Shown: positions 36,139 to 44,538, counted from the stretch's first letter. The stretch is DNA of 45,000 nucleotides from Spirochaeta lutea (GCF_000758165.1 NZ_JNUP01000027.1:1-45000), one strand, 5' to 3'. Made by a program: numbers and translations. The notes: generated by a model not told the origin, from the sequence alone.

Positions 36139-36287
36139 GAGATTTGTAGTGCAGGGTGGTTCTCGAACGGGGCCGCGGCGCCTGGGTTTATTTCACTCTG
36201 TGGCGCACTCCCTAGGATGCAGCATCACCGGTGCGTTGTGGTAGATAACCCTTGCGCACGAGGAAGGCTTTTGTTGGAGCCTGGGGC

Positions 36288-36887
36288 CTAGTTCCGGTAC
36301 GCCGGCGGGATTCGGGATTCATCCCCACGGACCCAGTATTCGCTCTGGGAGAAGATGAGCACCTTACCCTTGACCTCCAAGGTGAGGGCGTTGTTAACCG
36401 CCCTGCGGCTATTGGGTTGATGCAGGATGAGCTCACAGCCGTATCGTTTACCATCCCGGGGATCAATGATGTAGCCCCCAGCCCAATGCCCGGTGGATCT
36501 CCAATCCAGACCGTAGATCAGCGGAACCCTTCGGAGCTCCTGGGTGCGCAAATCACCCCTCAGGGGAATCCCGTCGTAGGTTCGATCCAGCTCGGTGGCG
36601 AGGATATCCTGCTCTTCATCAAAGAAATACACCGTTCGTCCGATAGCCTGACCCCGGGAATCCCGTCCGATATGCCAGGCAGCATTGGGCTGTCCGGTTT
36701 CTTCGTCCAGGCTGAACCAGTAGCCCAGAATCGGGTCCTGGGCGGCAGATTGGCCGAATACCGCCCCGGAACCCAGGACCAATACAGCCAACAGTACCAT
36801 CACTGCCCCATCCCGCCGGTTGGATCGCAGTCCGACCCGACGCGCCCGGGGTGTCGAACCTATTGGCATTATAACAGTAGATTTCAT
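36288..36887 (-). CDS. DUF2147-family exported protein
   Basis: A 199-residue protein with a basic N-terminus, one hydrophobic signal segment (about 28-45, GAVMVLLAVLVLGSGAVFGQS) and a predicted cleavage after AVFG or QSAA. The mature part begins DPILGYWFSLDEETGQP and contains GGYIIDPRDGKRYGCELIL and SEYWVRG, the pattern of DUF2147, a lipocalin-like beta-barrel family of unknown function. The unusually long basic stretch before the signal segment suggests a later start could be used, but GGAGGT stands right before the chosen ATG. Likely periplasmic. Confidence 0.78.
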   Translation of the reverse strand: MKSTVIMPIGSTPRARRVGLRSNRRDGAVMVLLAVLVLGSGAVFGQSAAQDPILGYWFSLDEETGQPNAAWHIGRDSRGQAIGRTVYFFDEEQDILATELDRTYDGIPLRGDLRTQELRRVPLIYGLDWRSTGHWAGGYIIDPRDGKRYGCELILHQPNSRRAVNNALTLEVKGKVLIFSQSEYWVRGDESRIPPAYRN

Positions 36888-37087
36888 GCATACCTCCAGG
36901 ATAAGTATGAAATCTACTACCCGGTTTTGCCAGGATTTTTACTCGGTATGTACCGGTGAGGTTCCATTCATACCCGCAACACCGCTCTGGGAACGGTTCC
37001 GGTAGGGTGATACCAGTCCCCCTGCCCCGGGTTGGTTTGTAAGGAGTGATCGAGTTCCGTTCCGTGGTAGGTTTCCTGGTTTTTTGA

Positions 37088-37192
37088 TAGTGCGCAAAAG
37101 AATGTAAACTACCCTAGTTGTAGCGTAATCCCCAGCCACACTCCATAGCTATGGTGTTGTATGGGGGAGTTTTTACAAGCTTTTACGCACTA
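37088..37192. repeat. 105-bp palindromic intergenic element, copy 6
   Basis: Left end TAGTGCGCAAAAGAATGTAAA, right end with one changed base (TTTTACGCACTA). The centre holds a perfect ATGG-type hairpin, CCATAGCTATGG, inside TCCCC/GGGGG. It lies between the DUF2147 and DUF2007 genes, about 60 bp downstream of the latter. Confidence 0.9.
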
Positions 37193-37255
37193 TAGGTGTT
37201 TTGCATGAAAATCCGGGGCAGGCCGAGGGGTATAGGGCCGTCAACCGAGGCCGGT

Positions 37256-37483
37256 TTAGTCCTCCGGGGTGATATTCAACTGGGAAACCAGGGCCCGCAC
37301 CTCCTGGGCGTATTCCTCGGGAACCTCCAAATGCCCCCAGCCGAAGTGGGTGGTGAAGATCCCGTCGTAGGCTGCATCCTCGTACTCCTTCAGGAAATAG
37401 GGAATATCTTCCTGATTCAACACCTCGCTCACCAATCCCGCCTGGGCCCGATCCGCGATGGTACAGATACGTTTTATTGCCAT
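37256..37483 (-). CDS. DUF2007-type small protein
   Basis: A 75-residue cytoplasmic protein whose layout (IKRICTIADRAQAGLVSEVLNQEDIPYFLKEYE, then an aromatic strand and LEVPEEYAQEVRALVSQL) matches the ferredoxin-like DUF2007 'putative signal transducing protein' family, which often acts as a small regulatory or stress-associated domain. Function unknown. AAAGGA precedes the ATG at about 7 nt. It is divergent from the thrS T-box transcript. Confidence 0.75.
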   Translation of the reverse strand: MAIKRICTIADRAQAGLVSEVLNQEDIPYFLKEYEDAAYDGIFTTHFGWGHLEVPEEYAQEVRALVSQLNITPED

Positions 37484-37498
37484 AGTAGTCCTTTCCCT

Positions 37499-37527
37499 TG
37501 ACCAGTCACCGGTCCTGTATTAATAAT
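37499..37527 (+). promoter_or_regulatory. Promoter of the thrS T-box leader
   Basis: TTGACC, 17 bp, TAATAA, with an AT-rich stretch following; predicted start near 37534, just upstream of T-box stem I. Confidence 0.55.
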
Positions 37528-37533
37528 ATCAAT

Positions 37534-37996
37534 AATAGCGTAGAATGAGACGAGTACCCAGAGCAACCCGTCCCCAGAGAGGGCATTCATCGGCTGCAAG
37601 ATGCCCGGCGGATTCTGGCGAAAACCCCTCAGGAGCTGCGGTTGTGAACAGGTTTTGGGTTTTTAGGGTGATTCCAATGCCCGGATAACCCTGAGCCCCA
37701 GTATCGACCGCCGGTACTCCCCGTTATCGGAGCGCTCCCGTTTCCCTGCCGGCCCGAGATAGAGCCGCTGCGGACAGTACGGGGTGGAGTGCCCGCGTTG
37801 GATACAAAGCCCGCGGGAAATAAGGTGGAACCGCGGAAGGAAGTGGAATTCCAGTGAACCCCGGAGGGAACAATCCGGGCGGATACCGGAGATAACCCCA
37901 GGCCTTTCGTCCTTATGCAGGTGTGTTGTCCTGCCCTCTCTCCGGAGGGGCGGAGACTGAGCAGCAGGCAGGGACGAGGTGCCCGGGGTTTTTTTG
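37534..37996 (+). promoter_or_regulatory. Threonine T-box riboswitch in the thrS leader
   Basis: Stem I: TGAG (37546-37549) pairs CTCA (37628-37631). Between them lie the AGTA motif (37553-37556) and, across the loop, GAAA followed by the specifier ACC (37624-37626), a threonine codon. The upper arm has AGAGAG then GGGCAT/ATGCCC around a loop with GGCTGCAAG. The antiterminator T-box AAGGTGGAACCGCGG is at 37822-37836, matching the consensus GGTGGNACCGCG. The base after TGG is A, which would pair with a U discriminator on uncharged tRNA-Thr. A terminator follows at 37895-37995. Uncharged tRNA-Thr should allow read-through into thrS. Confidence 0.9.
37895..37995 (+). terminator. Regulated terminator of the T-box leader
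   Basis: ACCCC-A-GGC and CGTCC on the left pair with GGACG and GCC-C-GGGGT on the right, enclosing a further GTCCTGCC/GGCAGG-GAC hairpin; T7 follows. Conditional on the T-box state. Confidence 0.75.
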
Positions 37997-38058
37997 TTTG
38001 CCCGGGCATGTGAATCACCCTGAACATCCTGCAGGAACCAATGTGAAGGAGGCAAGAG

Positions 38059-39822
38059 ATGCCACAGACAGGTGTAAAAGAACAGGATCCCAAGGCTGAA
38101 AAGCTCTACCGCATACGGCATACCACCGCCCATGTTATGGCTGAGGCGGTGCTGCGGTTGTTTCCCCAGGCCAAGATAGCCATTGGGCCGCCCATCGAGA
38201 ATGGGTTTTACTATGATTTTGAGCTTCCTCGAAAGCTGAATGAGGAGGATCTGCCGGATATTGAAGAGCAGATGCGCGCCATTATTCAGGGAAAACACGA
38301 CCTGACCCGGGAGGTTATAACCAGAGCTGAGGCAGCGGAGCGGTTTGCAGACCAGCCCTACAAGCTTGAGCTCCTGGAGGCCATTCCCGAGGATGAGGAG
38401 GTGTCCCTGTACACCCTGGACAGCTTTACCGATCTCTGCCGCGGGCCCCATGTGGAGAATACCCGGGAGCTCAATTGGAAGGCCTTCAAGCTCATGTCCA
38501 TTGCCGGGGCATACTGGCGGGGAGATGAAAAAAACAAGATGCTCACCCGGATTTACGGAACCGCCTGGGAGGATCCCAAACAGCTTCGGGAGTACCTGGA
38601 CTACCTGGCGGAGATCGAAAAGCGGGATCACCGGCGTATCGGCCGAGAACTTGATCTTTTCAGTCTCCACGAGGAGGCCGGTCCGGGGCTGGTGTACTGG
38701 CATCCCAAGGGTGCCCGGATCCGTCACGAGATTGAGACCTTCTGGAAGGAAGAGCATTACAAGAACGGATACGAGATGGTGGCTACCCCCCATGTGGGCA
38801 AGAGCTGGCTTTGGGAGACCTCAGGCCATCTGGATTTTTATAAGGACTCCATGTTCAACTCCATGGAAATGGATGCCAGCGAATATTTCGCCAAGCCCAT
38901 GAACTGTCCCTTCCATATCATGATCTATAACTCAGGAAAGCATAGCTACCGGGAGCTGCCCTTCCGCTGGGCGGAGCTGGGGACGGTGTACCGGTACGAG
39001 AAATCAGGGGTGCTTCACGGGCTGATGCGGGTTCGGGGGTTTACCCAGGATGATGCCCATATTATCTGTACCCCCGATCAGGTGTTTGATGAGATATCCG
39101 AGGCGCTCCGGTTCAGCCTCTTCATGATCCGGAGTTTTGGGTTTACCCAGTTTAAGGCCTACCTGTCTACCAAGCCCGCGGAGAAGTCCGTAGGCGACCA
39201 ACAGGATTGGGATGTAGCTACCGAAGCCCTTCGCAAGGCTATTGAGGCTGCAGAACTGGATTATGAGGTGGACGAGGGCGGCGGAGCCTTTTACGGTCCC
39301 AAGATCGACCTTAAAATAAAGGATGCGGTTGGCCGGGAGTGGCAGCTTTCCACCGTGCAGTTCGACTTCAATCTGCCTCCCCGGTTCAATATGACCTTTG
39401 TGGATTCCGACGGCAAGGAGAAGCGCCCCTATATGGTGCATCGTGCGTTATTGGGTTCCATTGAGCGGTTTTTCGGTGTCCTTACGGAGCATTATGCCGG
39501 AGCCTTTCCCGTATGGTTAAGCCCCGAGCAGGTGGTGGTTATTCCTGTAGCCCCTGCCTTCGAGGATGGGGCGGCCGCCTTGGCTAAGGAGCTCAAGGAT
39601 ATGGGATTCCGGGCCCAGGCCGATCTTTCGGATGACCGAATGAATGCCAAGATCCGCAAACACCAGGCTCAAAAGGTGCCCTACATGCTGGTGGTCGGAG
39701 AGAAGGAGCTGGAAAACCGCACCGTCTCCATCCGCACCCGGAAAAACGACCGTATGGAGATGCCCCTGGATGAGTTTAAGGCCTTCTTGGCGGGAAAGAT
39801 CGCCGAAAAGGCGGAGCTTTAG
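38059..39822 (+). CDS. thrS: Threonyl-tRNA synthetase, lacking the TGS domain
   Basis: Charges tRNA-Thr. The first recognisable domain is the editing (SAD) domain, with RHTTAHVMAEAVLRLFP near residue 20 and its zinc-type Cys-His in DLCRGPHVENT (about 135). The class II catalytic core follows, with motif 2-like MNCPFHIMIYNS, RWAELGTVYRYE and RVRGFTQDDAHIIC, and motif 3 in RALLGSIERFFGVL; the C-terminal anticodon-binding domain spans about 480-585. At 587 residues it is about 55 shorter than E. coli ThrRS because the N-terminal TGS domain is absent. GAAGGAGG precedes the ATG. Expression should be controlled by the upstream T-box. Confidence 0.97.
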   Translation: MPQTGVKEQDPKAEKLYRIRHTTAHVMAEAVLRLFPQAKIAIGPPIENGFYYDFELPRKLNEEDLPDIEEQMRAIIQGKHDLTREVITRAEAAERFADQPYKLELLEAIPEDEEVSLYTLDSFTDLCRGPHVENTRELNWKAFKLMSIAGAYWRGDEKNKMLTRIYGTAWEDPKQLREYLDYLAEIEKRDHRRIGRELDLFSLHEEAGPGLVYWHPKGARIRHEIETFWKEEHYKNGYEMVATPHVGKSWLWETSGHLDFYKDSMFNSMEMDASEYFAKPMNCPFHIMIYNSGKHSYRELPFRWAELGTVYRYEKSGVLHGLMRVRGFTQDDAHIICTPDQVFDEISEALRFSLFMIRSFGFTQFKAYLSTKPAEKSVGDQQDWDVATEALRKAIEAAELDYEVDEGGGAFYGPKIDLKIKDAVGREWQLSTVQFDFNLPPRFNMTFVDSDGKEKRPYMVHRALLGSIERFFGVLTEHYAGAFPVWLSPEQVVVIPVAPAFEDGAAALAKELKDMGFRAQADLSDDRMNAKIRKHQAQKVPYMLVVGEKELENRTVSIRTRKNDRMEMPLDEFKAFLAGKIAEKAEL

Positions 39823-39888
39823 AGAGGCCTCGGAGCGCATTAAGAAACCGTATGCCCACTAACCGGGCATGAGAGAAGGAAGAAAACC

Positions 39889-41451
39889 ATGACAGAAGTA
39901 CAAAAAAAGGCCTTAGAAAGTCTAAAAAGCATAGACCGGGAGGTATACCTTCTGAGTCATATCGGCGCCGCCCTGGGCTGGGATCAAGAAACCTACATGC
40001 CCGAGGAGGCGGTGGATGAGCGGTCCGAACAGGGGGCCCTTCTGAGCTCCCTGGGGCATTCCAGGGTTGCTAGCGATGGTCTTGCCGAGGCTCTGGAAGC
40101 CCTGGGGGCCGGGGATTTCCTGTTGACCGAGCAGGGGTGGGCGCAGGCGGAGAATTCCCTCGCTCCGGGGCTTACGGAAACGGATCGTGCCCTGATCCGG
40201 CACGTGTACCGGGCTCATAAGCGAGCAACCTGCCTGCCCGACAGCCTTGTCCGGGAACTGTCTCAGACCACCAGTAAGGCGCAGACCGTCTGGGCTAAGG
40301 CTCGAAAGCAGGACGACTTTGAGTCCTTCCGGCCCTATCTGGAAAAAATAATCGATCTAAAGCGTCAAGAAGCCGAGGCGGTGGGGTACGGCGATCATCC
40401 CTACGATGCATTGCTGGATACCTACGAGCCCGGGATGAAGACCGCAGAGGTTCAGCAGGTTTTCGACGCCCTGGGGGCGGAACTGGTTCCCCTGGTACAG
40501 GCAATCAAGGATGCGCCCCAGGTGGATGACAGCTTTCTGGAGAAACACTACCCCGTGGCTGGACAGGAGGCCTTCGGATACGAGGTTCTCAACGCCATGG
40601 GTTACGACTTGACCAGGGGACGGATGGATGTCACAGCGCATCCCTTTACCACCACCCTGGGCACCAAGGATGTACGGATTACAACCCGGTATGCGGAAAA
40701 CTTCTTCAAAACCGGAATATTCTCTATTATCCATGAGGGTGGGCATGCCCTCTATGAGCAGGGGTTTTCTCCGGAGATCGCCGGAACCAGCCTGGCTGAC
40801 GGAACCAGTCTGGGGATTCATGAAAGCCAATCCCGAACCTGGGAGAATATGATCGGCCGATCCCGCCCCTTCTGGGATCACTTTCTGCCCAGGCTGGCAT
40901 CGCGGTTCCCCGAGAATCTGAAGGATGTTTCCTCAGAGGCCTTCTACCGGGGTATCAATAAGGTGGAGCCCAGCCTGATCCGGGTTGAAGCCGACGAGGT
41001 GACCTACAGTCTGCACGTTATGCTCCGCTTTAACCTGGAAACCCGGTTGATTACCGGGGAGATAGCCGTCAAGGATCTTCCTGAACTCTGGCGTCAGGAA
41101 AGCCGCAGGCTTCTGGGTATTGAACCTGCCAAGGATGCGGACGGGGTACTGCAGGACGTGCATTGGAGCTTCGGGCTCTTCGGGTACTTTCCTACCTATG
41201 CCTTGGGAAACATCATAGGTGCCCAGTTCTTCCAGGTTATGGAGCAGCAGCTTCCGGATCTCCAGAATATGATTTCCCGGGGTGATTTTGCGCCCATTCT
41301 CCAATGGTTAAGGGATGCGATCCACCAGTACGGCAGCGCCAAAACCGCCGGCGAACTGATCCGCCGGATCACCGGCGGCGGCCTGGACTCCCGGCCGTTC
41401 ATGGAGTATCTGCGTACTAAATACCGGGATGTCTACCGCCTTTCCCTCTAG
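39889..41451 (+). CDS. Carboxypeptidase Taq-type metallopeptidase (M32)
   Basis: Zinc carboxypeptidase of family M32, cytoplasmic, releasing C-terminal residues from peptides. The zinc motif is IIHEGGHALYEQGF (HEXXH, about 280), followed by GIHESQSRTWENMIGRS, in which the Glu is the third ligand. The C-terminal part contains YSLHVMLRFNLETRLI, HWSFGLFGYFPTYALGN and QYGS, all conserved in the family. Length 520 residues is standard. GAGAAGGAAG precedes the ATG. It lies 66 bp after thrS, and may be partly co-transcribed with it. Confidence 0.95.
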   Translation: MTEVQKKALESLKSIDREVYLLSHIGAALGWDQETYMPEEAVDERSEQGALLSSLGHSRVASDGLAEALEALGAGDFLLTEQGWAQAENSLAPGLTETDRALIRHVYRAHKRATCLPDSLVRELSQTTSKAQTVWAKARKQDDFESFRPYLEKIIDLKRQEAEAVGYGDHPYDALLDTYEPGMKTAEVQQVFDALGAELVPLVQAIKDAPQVDDSFLEKHYPVAGQEAFGYEVLNAMGYDLTRGRMDVTAHPFTTTLGTKDVRITTRYAENFFKTGIFSIIHEGGHALYEQGFSPEIAGTSLADGTSLGIHESQSRTWENMIGRSRPFWDHFLPRLASRFPENLKDVSSEAFYRGINKVEPSLIRVEADEVTYSLHVMLRFNLETRLITGEIAVKDLPELWRQESRRLLGIEPAKDADGVLQDVHWSFGLFGYFPTYALGNIIGAQFFQVMEQQLPDLQNMISRGDFAPILQWLRDAIHQYGSAKTAGELIRRITGGGLDSRPFMEYLRTKYRDVYRLSL

Positions 41452-41465
41452 GCGGGGTACTGTGT

Positions 41466-42395
41466 ATGCCCTGGCTGGTCGAATCCTTCCTGTTGCAGCC
41501 AACCCTCTGGTTTGCCGGCGCCGTTTTTTGTCTCGGCGCCGGGTTCGGGATGCTGCTCCGGGGCTGGGTCCGACGGCTGGGGGTTGCGCGACAACTGGGG
41601 CAGGTGTACGCTCCAGGACTGCCCTGGGTCGGGATATTGATTGTCCTGTTATGCAGTCTGCTGTGTGTATTCGCCGGGATCTGGATGTGGCATAGCAGAC
41701 TCATTTCTACTACCGGCGCTTCCCTGCCTGGCTATCTCCTGGAACTATTCAGTTTTTCTGCTGCAGGTTACGCGATAGCCTTTTGGCTGCTCTTCGGTAT
41801 TGTATGGGGGAGCGGGGCGTTGGTTCTGCGGCTGCTTTTGACTGCGGGTTGGGTTGGGGTGATTCTAACGGCATTGATACATTTTGGGCCTGTGCTGTCC
41901 AGTCAAGCCGGGGTTGTCCAGTCCCAGATCACCGAGCAAGGGGCAGTCAGGTACCGCCTTTTCCCGGCTAGGCAGCCCGGTCCGGCGGTACAAGATTCCG
42001 CCGGGGAGACTGATCCGGGGGAACGTGAGAACGATTTCGGGACGGCTCATCTAAATTGGGTGCGGTTTACTGTCTCGGGAGCGGAGTATAATCCCTGGTT
42101 AACCGGGTTTGGGGTTCCGGGATTCACCTTCGATACATTCAGAATCGAGCCGGCAATCATGCAGTTTAGCCAGGGACGGTACCGGCTTCTGCCTTCTCCG
42201 GAGGCTGCTCCGGTATCGGTAGTTGATGTTGTGCCTAGAGCCGAAGGGGTCCTTTCTTTCCTGATTGCCTTTGGCGTTGCCGATCCCTTTGCCGTCCAGA
42301 CCGAATATGAATATGCCCCCCTATCGCAAAGCCGCCAACTTGTGATATACAGGGGAAAAATCACTGTCCTTTCAGGCAACATTGGACGATACTAG
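41466..42395 (+). CDS. Uncharacterised multi-pass membrane protein
   Basis: A 309-residue protein with four predicted membrane segments in its first half (about 12-32, 55-77, 90-117 and 120-145). A soluble, strand-rich C-terminal half follows (LNWVRFTVSGAEYNPWLTGFG, FRIEPAIMQFSQGRYRLLPS) that would be periplasmic or cytoplasmic depending on topology. I recognise no family. It starts 14 bp after the M32 peptidase gene with a reasonable GCGGGG upstream, and its stop is adjacent to the WGR gene start, so the three probably form one operon. Confidence 0.7.
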   Translation: MPWLVESFLLQPTLWFAGAVFCLGAGFGMLLRGWVRRLGVARQLGQVYAPGLPWVGILIVLLCSLLCVFAGIWMWHSRLISTTGASLPGYLLELFSFSAAGYAIAFWLLFGIVWGSGALVLRLLLTAGWVGVILTALIHFGPVLSSQAGVVQSQITEQGAVRYRLFPARQPGPAVQDSAGETDPGERENDFGTAHLNWVRFTVSGAEYNPWLTGFGVPGFTFDTFRIEPAIMQFSQGRYRLLPSPEAAPVSVVDVVPRAEGVLSFLIAFGVADPFAVQTEYEYAPLSQSRQLVIYRGKITVLSGNIGRY

Positions 42396-42402
42396 GACTG
42401 TT

Positions 42403-42729
42403 ATGTTAATCACCCTGTATAAATATGACCGCCGAGGGCGGATCTGGTACTACACCCTGGATGACCGCCAGCAGAGTCTCTTCGGTCAGCACACCATTAC
42501 CGTTTCCTGGGGGATGGATCTGTTTTCTGGGACCCAGAAGCAATACAGCTTTGATACCCTGGAAGAACGGGATAAAAAGATTAGGGAAATTATCAAACAG
42601 AAGAGCAGAACCTATAAAGTTCTATACTCGTACTTCAAGGACAAGTCGAAAAACAAGACAGGTACCCAGGGGGCCGGGAATTCTCGGTATGGAATAGCCG
42701 GGGCGGGATCCTCTGCCCAGATGGCCTGA
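42403..42729 (+). CDS. Small WGR-like domain protein
   Basis: About 108 residues. The segment from LYKYDRRGRIWYYTLDD through LFGQHTITVSWGMD, KQYSFDTLEERDKKIREII and RTYKVLYSYF follows the WGR domain pattern, with WGM in place of WGR. WGR domains occur alone in bacteria and next to nucleic-acid enzymes such as PARPs in eukaryotes; they bind nucleic acid or partners. The C-terminal 30 residues are low-complexity. AGGA sits 5 nt before the ATG, overlapping the stop of the preceding gene. A strong terminator follows. Confidence 0.7.
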   Translation: MLITLYKYDRRGRIWYYTLDDRQQSLFGQHTITVSWGMDLFSGTQKQYSFDTLEERDKKIREIIKQKSRTYKVLYSYFKDKSKNKTGTQGAGNSRYGIAGAGSSAQMA

Positions 42730-42766
42730 TCCCCGCTGATCCTTATACATATACGCTACCCAAGAA

Positions 42767-43579
42767 TTATGGGCCCGGATTTCCCCGGGCCTTTTTTGCG
42801 TCCTGGATGTCGTGGAATAGAAAGGCAAGCTTTTCCAAGAGGGATATGATAAGAACCACAGCAACAAAGGCTTCCGCGTAGGGGAACCAGGTCTCAATGG
42901 CGATCCTCTCGGCGCGGGGAATCAGCTTTAATAATGCAACTCCATAGAGGCTCATGGTGGCAAAGACCGAAGCCTTGCCTAAGAAACTGGAGCGGTGGTC
43001 CGCCCACTTACGGTTTATTAGGGTTACTATTCCCATGCCAATCCATTGAACCAAAAAACGAACCATTACCAACAGAAAGAATGCAAAGGTAACCAGGTCG
43101 AAGTACAGGAACGCTACCGAAACCGCAATGAGGACGCCGTAATCGCTCATGCTATCCAGGTAGGCGCCGATTTTTGTTACCTGTTTTGTCCGTCTTGAAA
43201 CATTACCATCCAGAAGATCACTAATAAATGCCACCACAGTGTATATAATGAGGGGGCGAATGACCGGATACTGCATATTAAGAAAGAGCAGAAATAGTAT
43301 TGCCGGGGTTGAGCTTATACGGACCATGGTGATGGCGTTCGGTAGGTTGATGTAATCCACCCGTTCACCGGTCTGTACGTTGTAAAAAGCGAATCGGAAC
43401 AGCAGCAGAGTTACCGCCAGTAGTACGTGGGTGATGGAGCTGACTATCAGGTAATCACCTAAGACCCTGCCAGGGATTCCGTAATACTTCATAAGCTGGC
43501 GGAAGATAAGAGATTGGAGGGCAAAGAGGACGGCAGTTACCGTGATGATGCTTAGAGTTAAGCGTTTTTTATGCTCCAT
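42767..43579 (-). CDS. CDP-alcohol phosphatidyltransferase family membrane protein
   Basis: Integral membrane enzyme that transfers a phosphatidyl group from CDP-diacylglycerol (or similar) to an alcohol. The signature spans about 125-150: SDLLDGNVSRRTKQVTKIGAYLDSMSD, fitting D-X2-DG-X2-AR-X8-G-X3-D-X3-D with Ser in place of the usual Ala. Membrane segments lie at about 10-28, 40-62, 83-103, 110-128, 150-185 and 230-250. The extra N-terminal membrane pair makes it longer (270) than PgsA (about 190), so the acceptor alcohol is unclear. Predicted leaderless transcript from a back-to-back promoter shared with pgsA. Confidence 0.85.
   Translation of the reverse strand: MEHKKRLTLSIITVTAVLFALQSLIFRQLMKYYGIPGRVLGDYLIVSSITHVLLAVTLLLFRFAFYNVQTGERVDYINLPNAITMVRISSTPAILFLLFLNMQYPVIRPLIIYTVVAFISDLLDGNVSRRTKQVTKIGAYLDSMSDYGVLIAVSVAFLYFDLVTFAFFLLVMVRFLVQWIGMGIVTLINRKWADHRSSFLGKASVFATMSLYGVALLKLIPRAERIAIETWFPYAEAFVAVVLIISLLEKLAFLFHDIQDAKKARGNPGP
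42772..42797 (+). terminator. Terminator inside the 3' end of the convergent gene
   Basis: GGCCCGG, loop ATTTCC, CCGGGCC then T6, read on the plus strand for the WGR operon. The stem and U tract lie within the last codons (GNPGP region) of the convergent CDP-alcohol transferase gene. Confidence 0.85.
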
Positions 43580-43585
43580 ACCTGC

Positions 43586-43648
43586 ATGGTACGGTTGTTA
43601 TAAAAGCCCTGTCAACACCTTGACATCTCAGGGGTGTCGCCGTAGCAT
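43586..43648. promoter_or_regulatory. Back-to-back divergent promoters with facing TTGACA boxes
   Basis: Plus strand: TTGACA (43620-43625), 17 bp, TAGCAT (43643-43648), 6 nt to the pgsA ATG. Minus strand: TTGACA (43615-43610), 18 bp, TACCAT (43591-43586), 6 nt to the other ATG. The -35 boxes form the inverted repeat TGTCAA-CACC-TTGACA. Confidence 0.75.
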
Positions 43649-43654
43649 TCCGCT

Positions 43655-44236
43655 ATGAATTTACCAAACTCCCTTACAGTTCTTAGGATTATATTCGCTC
43701 CGGTGTTTTTTCTTCTTTATTGGATCCCCTTCTGGGCCGGTTTTTCCAGTCCCGTTTTGTATGTGCTGATTTGGGTTGTGTTTCTTTTTATTGAGGTTAC
43801 CGATGTTATCGACGGGTATCTGGCCCGGAAGCTGGACATGGTTACAGACCTCGGCAAGCTTCTGGACCCCTTTTCCGATGTAATAAGTAGAATAACCTAT
43901 TTTATATCCTTTGCGGTGGTAGGAATAATGCATCCTGTTTTCTGTCTGATTATACTGTACCGGGAGTTCGGGATCGTATTTATACGAATGATCCTTGCCC
44001 AAAAAGGGATTGCCCTGGCCGCAGGGGCCGGAGGGAAACTCAAGTCTGTCTTTTATTCCCTCGGCGCCGCAGCCGGCTTGGGCATGACCGGGCTGGGGTG
44101 GTTCTCTGATAACGCCGCTACCCAGGAATTGTTCCAGCTCGTTACCCATGGAATTTTTGGAATTGCAACGGTATTAGCTCTGGTTAGTTTCGTTCAGTAT
44201 CTGGTGATTTTTCGCAAGGCGGTGCGCCAACAATAG
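43655..44236 (+). CDS. pgsA: CDP-diacylglycerol-glycerol-3-phosphate 3-phosphatidyltransferase
   Basis: Makes phosphatidylglycerol phosphate from CDP-diacylglycerol, in the inner membrane. The N-terminus MNLPNSLTVLRIIFAP is typical, and the catalytic motif VTDVIDGYLARKLDMVTDLGKLLDPFSD (about 46-73; all Asp ligands present) is complete. Four to six membrane segments, 193 residues, the usual size. Predicted leaderless mRNA. A related enzyme lies head-to-head on the other strand. Assignment to PgsA rather than another CDP-alcohol transferase rests on similarity and size. Confidence 0.9.
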   Translation: MNLPNSLTVLRIIFAPVFFLLYWIPFWAGFSSPVLYVLIWVVFLFIEVTDVIDGYLARKLDMVTDLGKLLDPFSDVISRITYFISFAVVGIMHPVFCLIILYREFGIVFIRMILAQKGIALAAGAGGKLKSVFYSLGAAAGLGMTGLGWFSDNAATQELFQLVTHGIFGIATVLALVSFVQYLVIFRKAVRQQ

Positions 44237-44538
44237 ATCTGATGCGCAGAAGAAATCCCCCGGCAACGGTTCGAAAGTGCGCAGATGTGTGCAATCGTCG
44301 GTCCTGACAGGTTCACCCATGGCGTAGTCCTTGGATGAGACCCGTATTTATCCGGAGTTTTACACTATTTTACTGAAGGCTGTTGACCTTCACGGTGCAA
44401 CCTGATACCTTCACCACCGTTGCCCAGGGGTTTTACCCGGACAGCGGATCAGGAAATCGAATCGACTCGGGGTTACCCGGGCCGCACATCACTCCGAGAT
44501 TCTCGGAAACGATACTGTGGAAAATATTCGAACAACTC
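44237..44538 (+). other. Gap upstream of the rRNA promoter
   Basis: About 300 bp between pgsA and the rRNA promoter. A fragment AGTGCGCAG near 44276 recalls the palindromic element end but has no partner. No gene, tRNA or terminator that I can support; it likely holds upstream activation sequences of the rRNA promoter. Confidence 0.4.

Noticed and set aside
37663-38793. A 376-codon open frame opposite thrS and its leader
   Set aside because: Antisense to a clear T-box and synthetase gene, with composition typical of a shadow frame.
44270-44290. Seventh palindromic element
   Set aside because: Only AGTGCGCAG matches; no second end within 120 bp.
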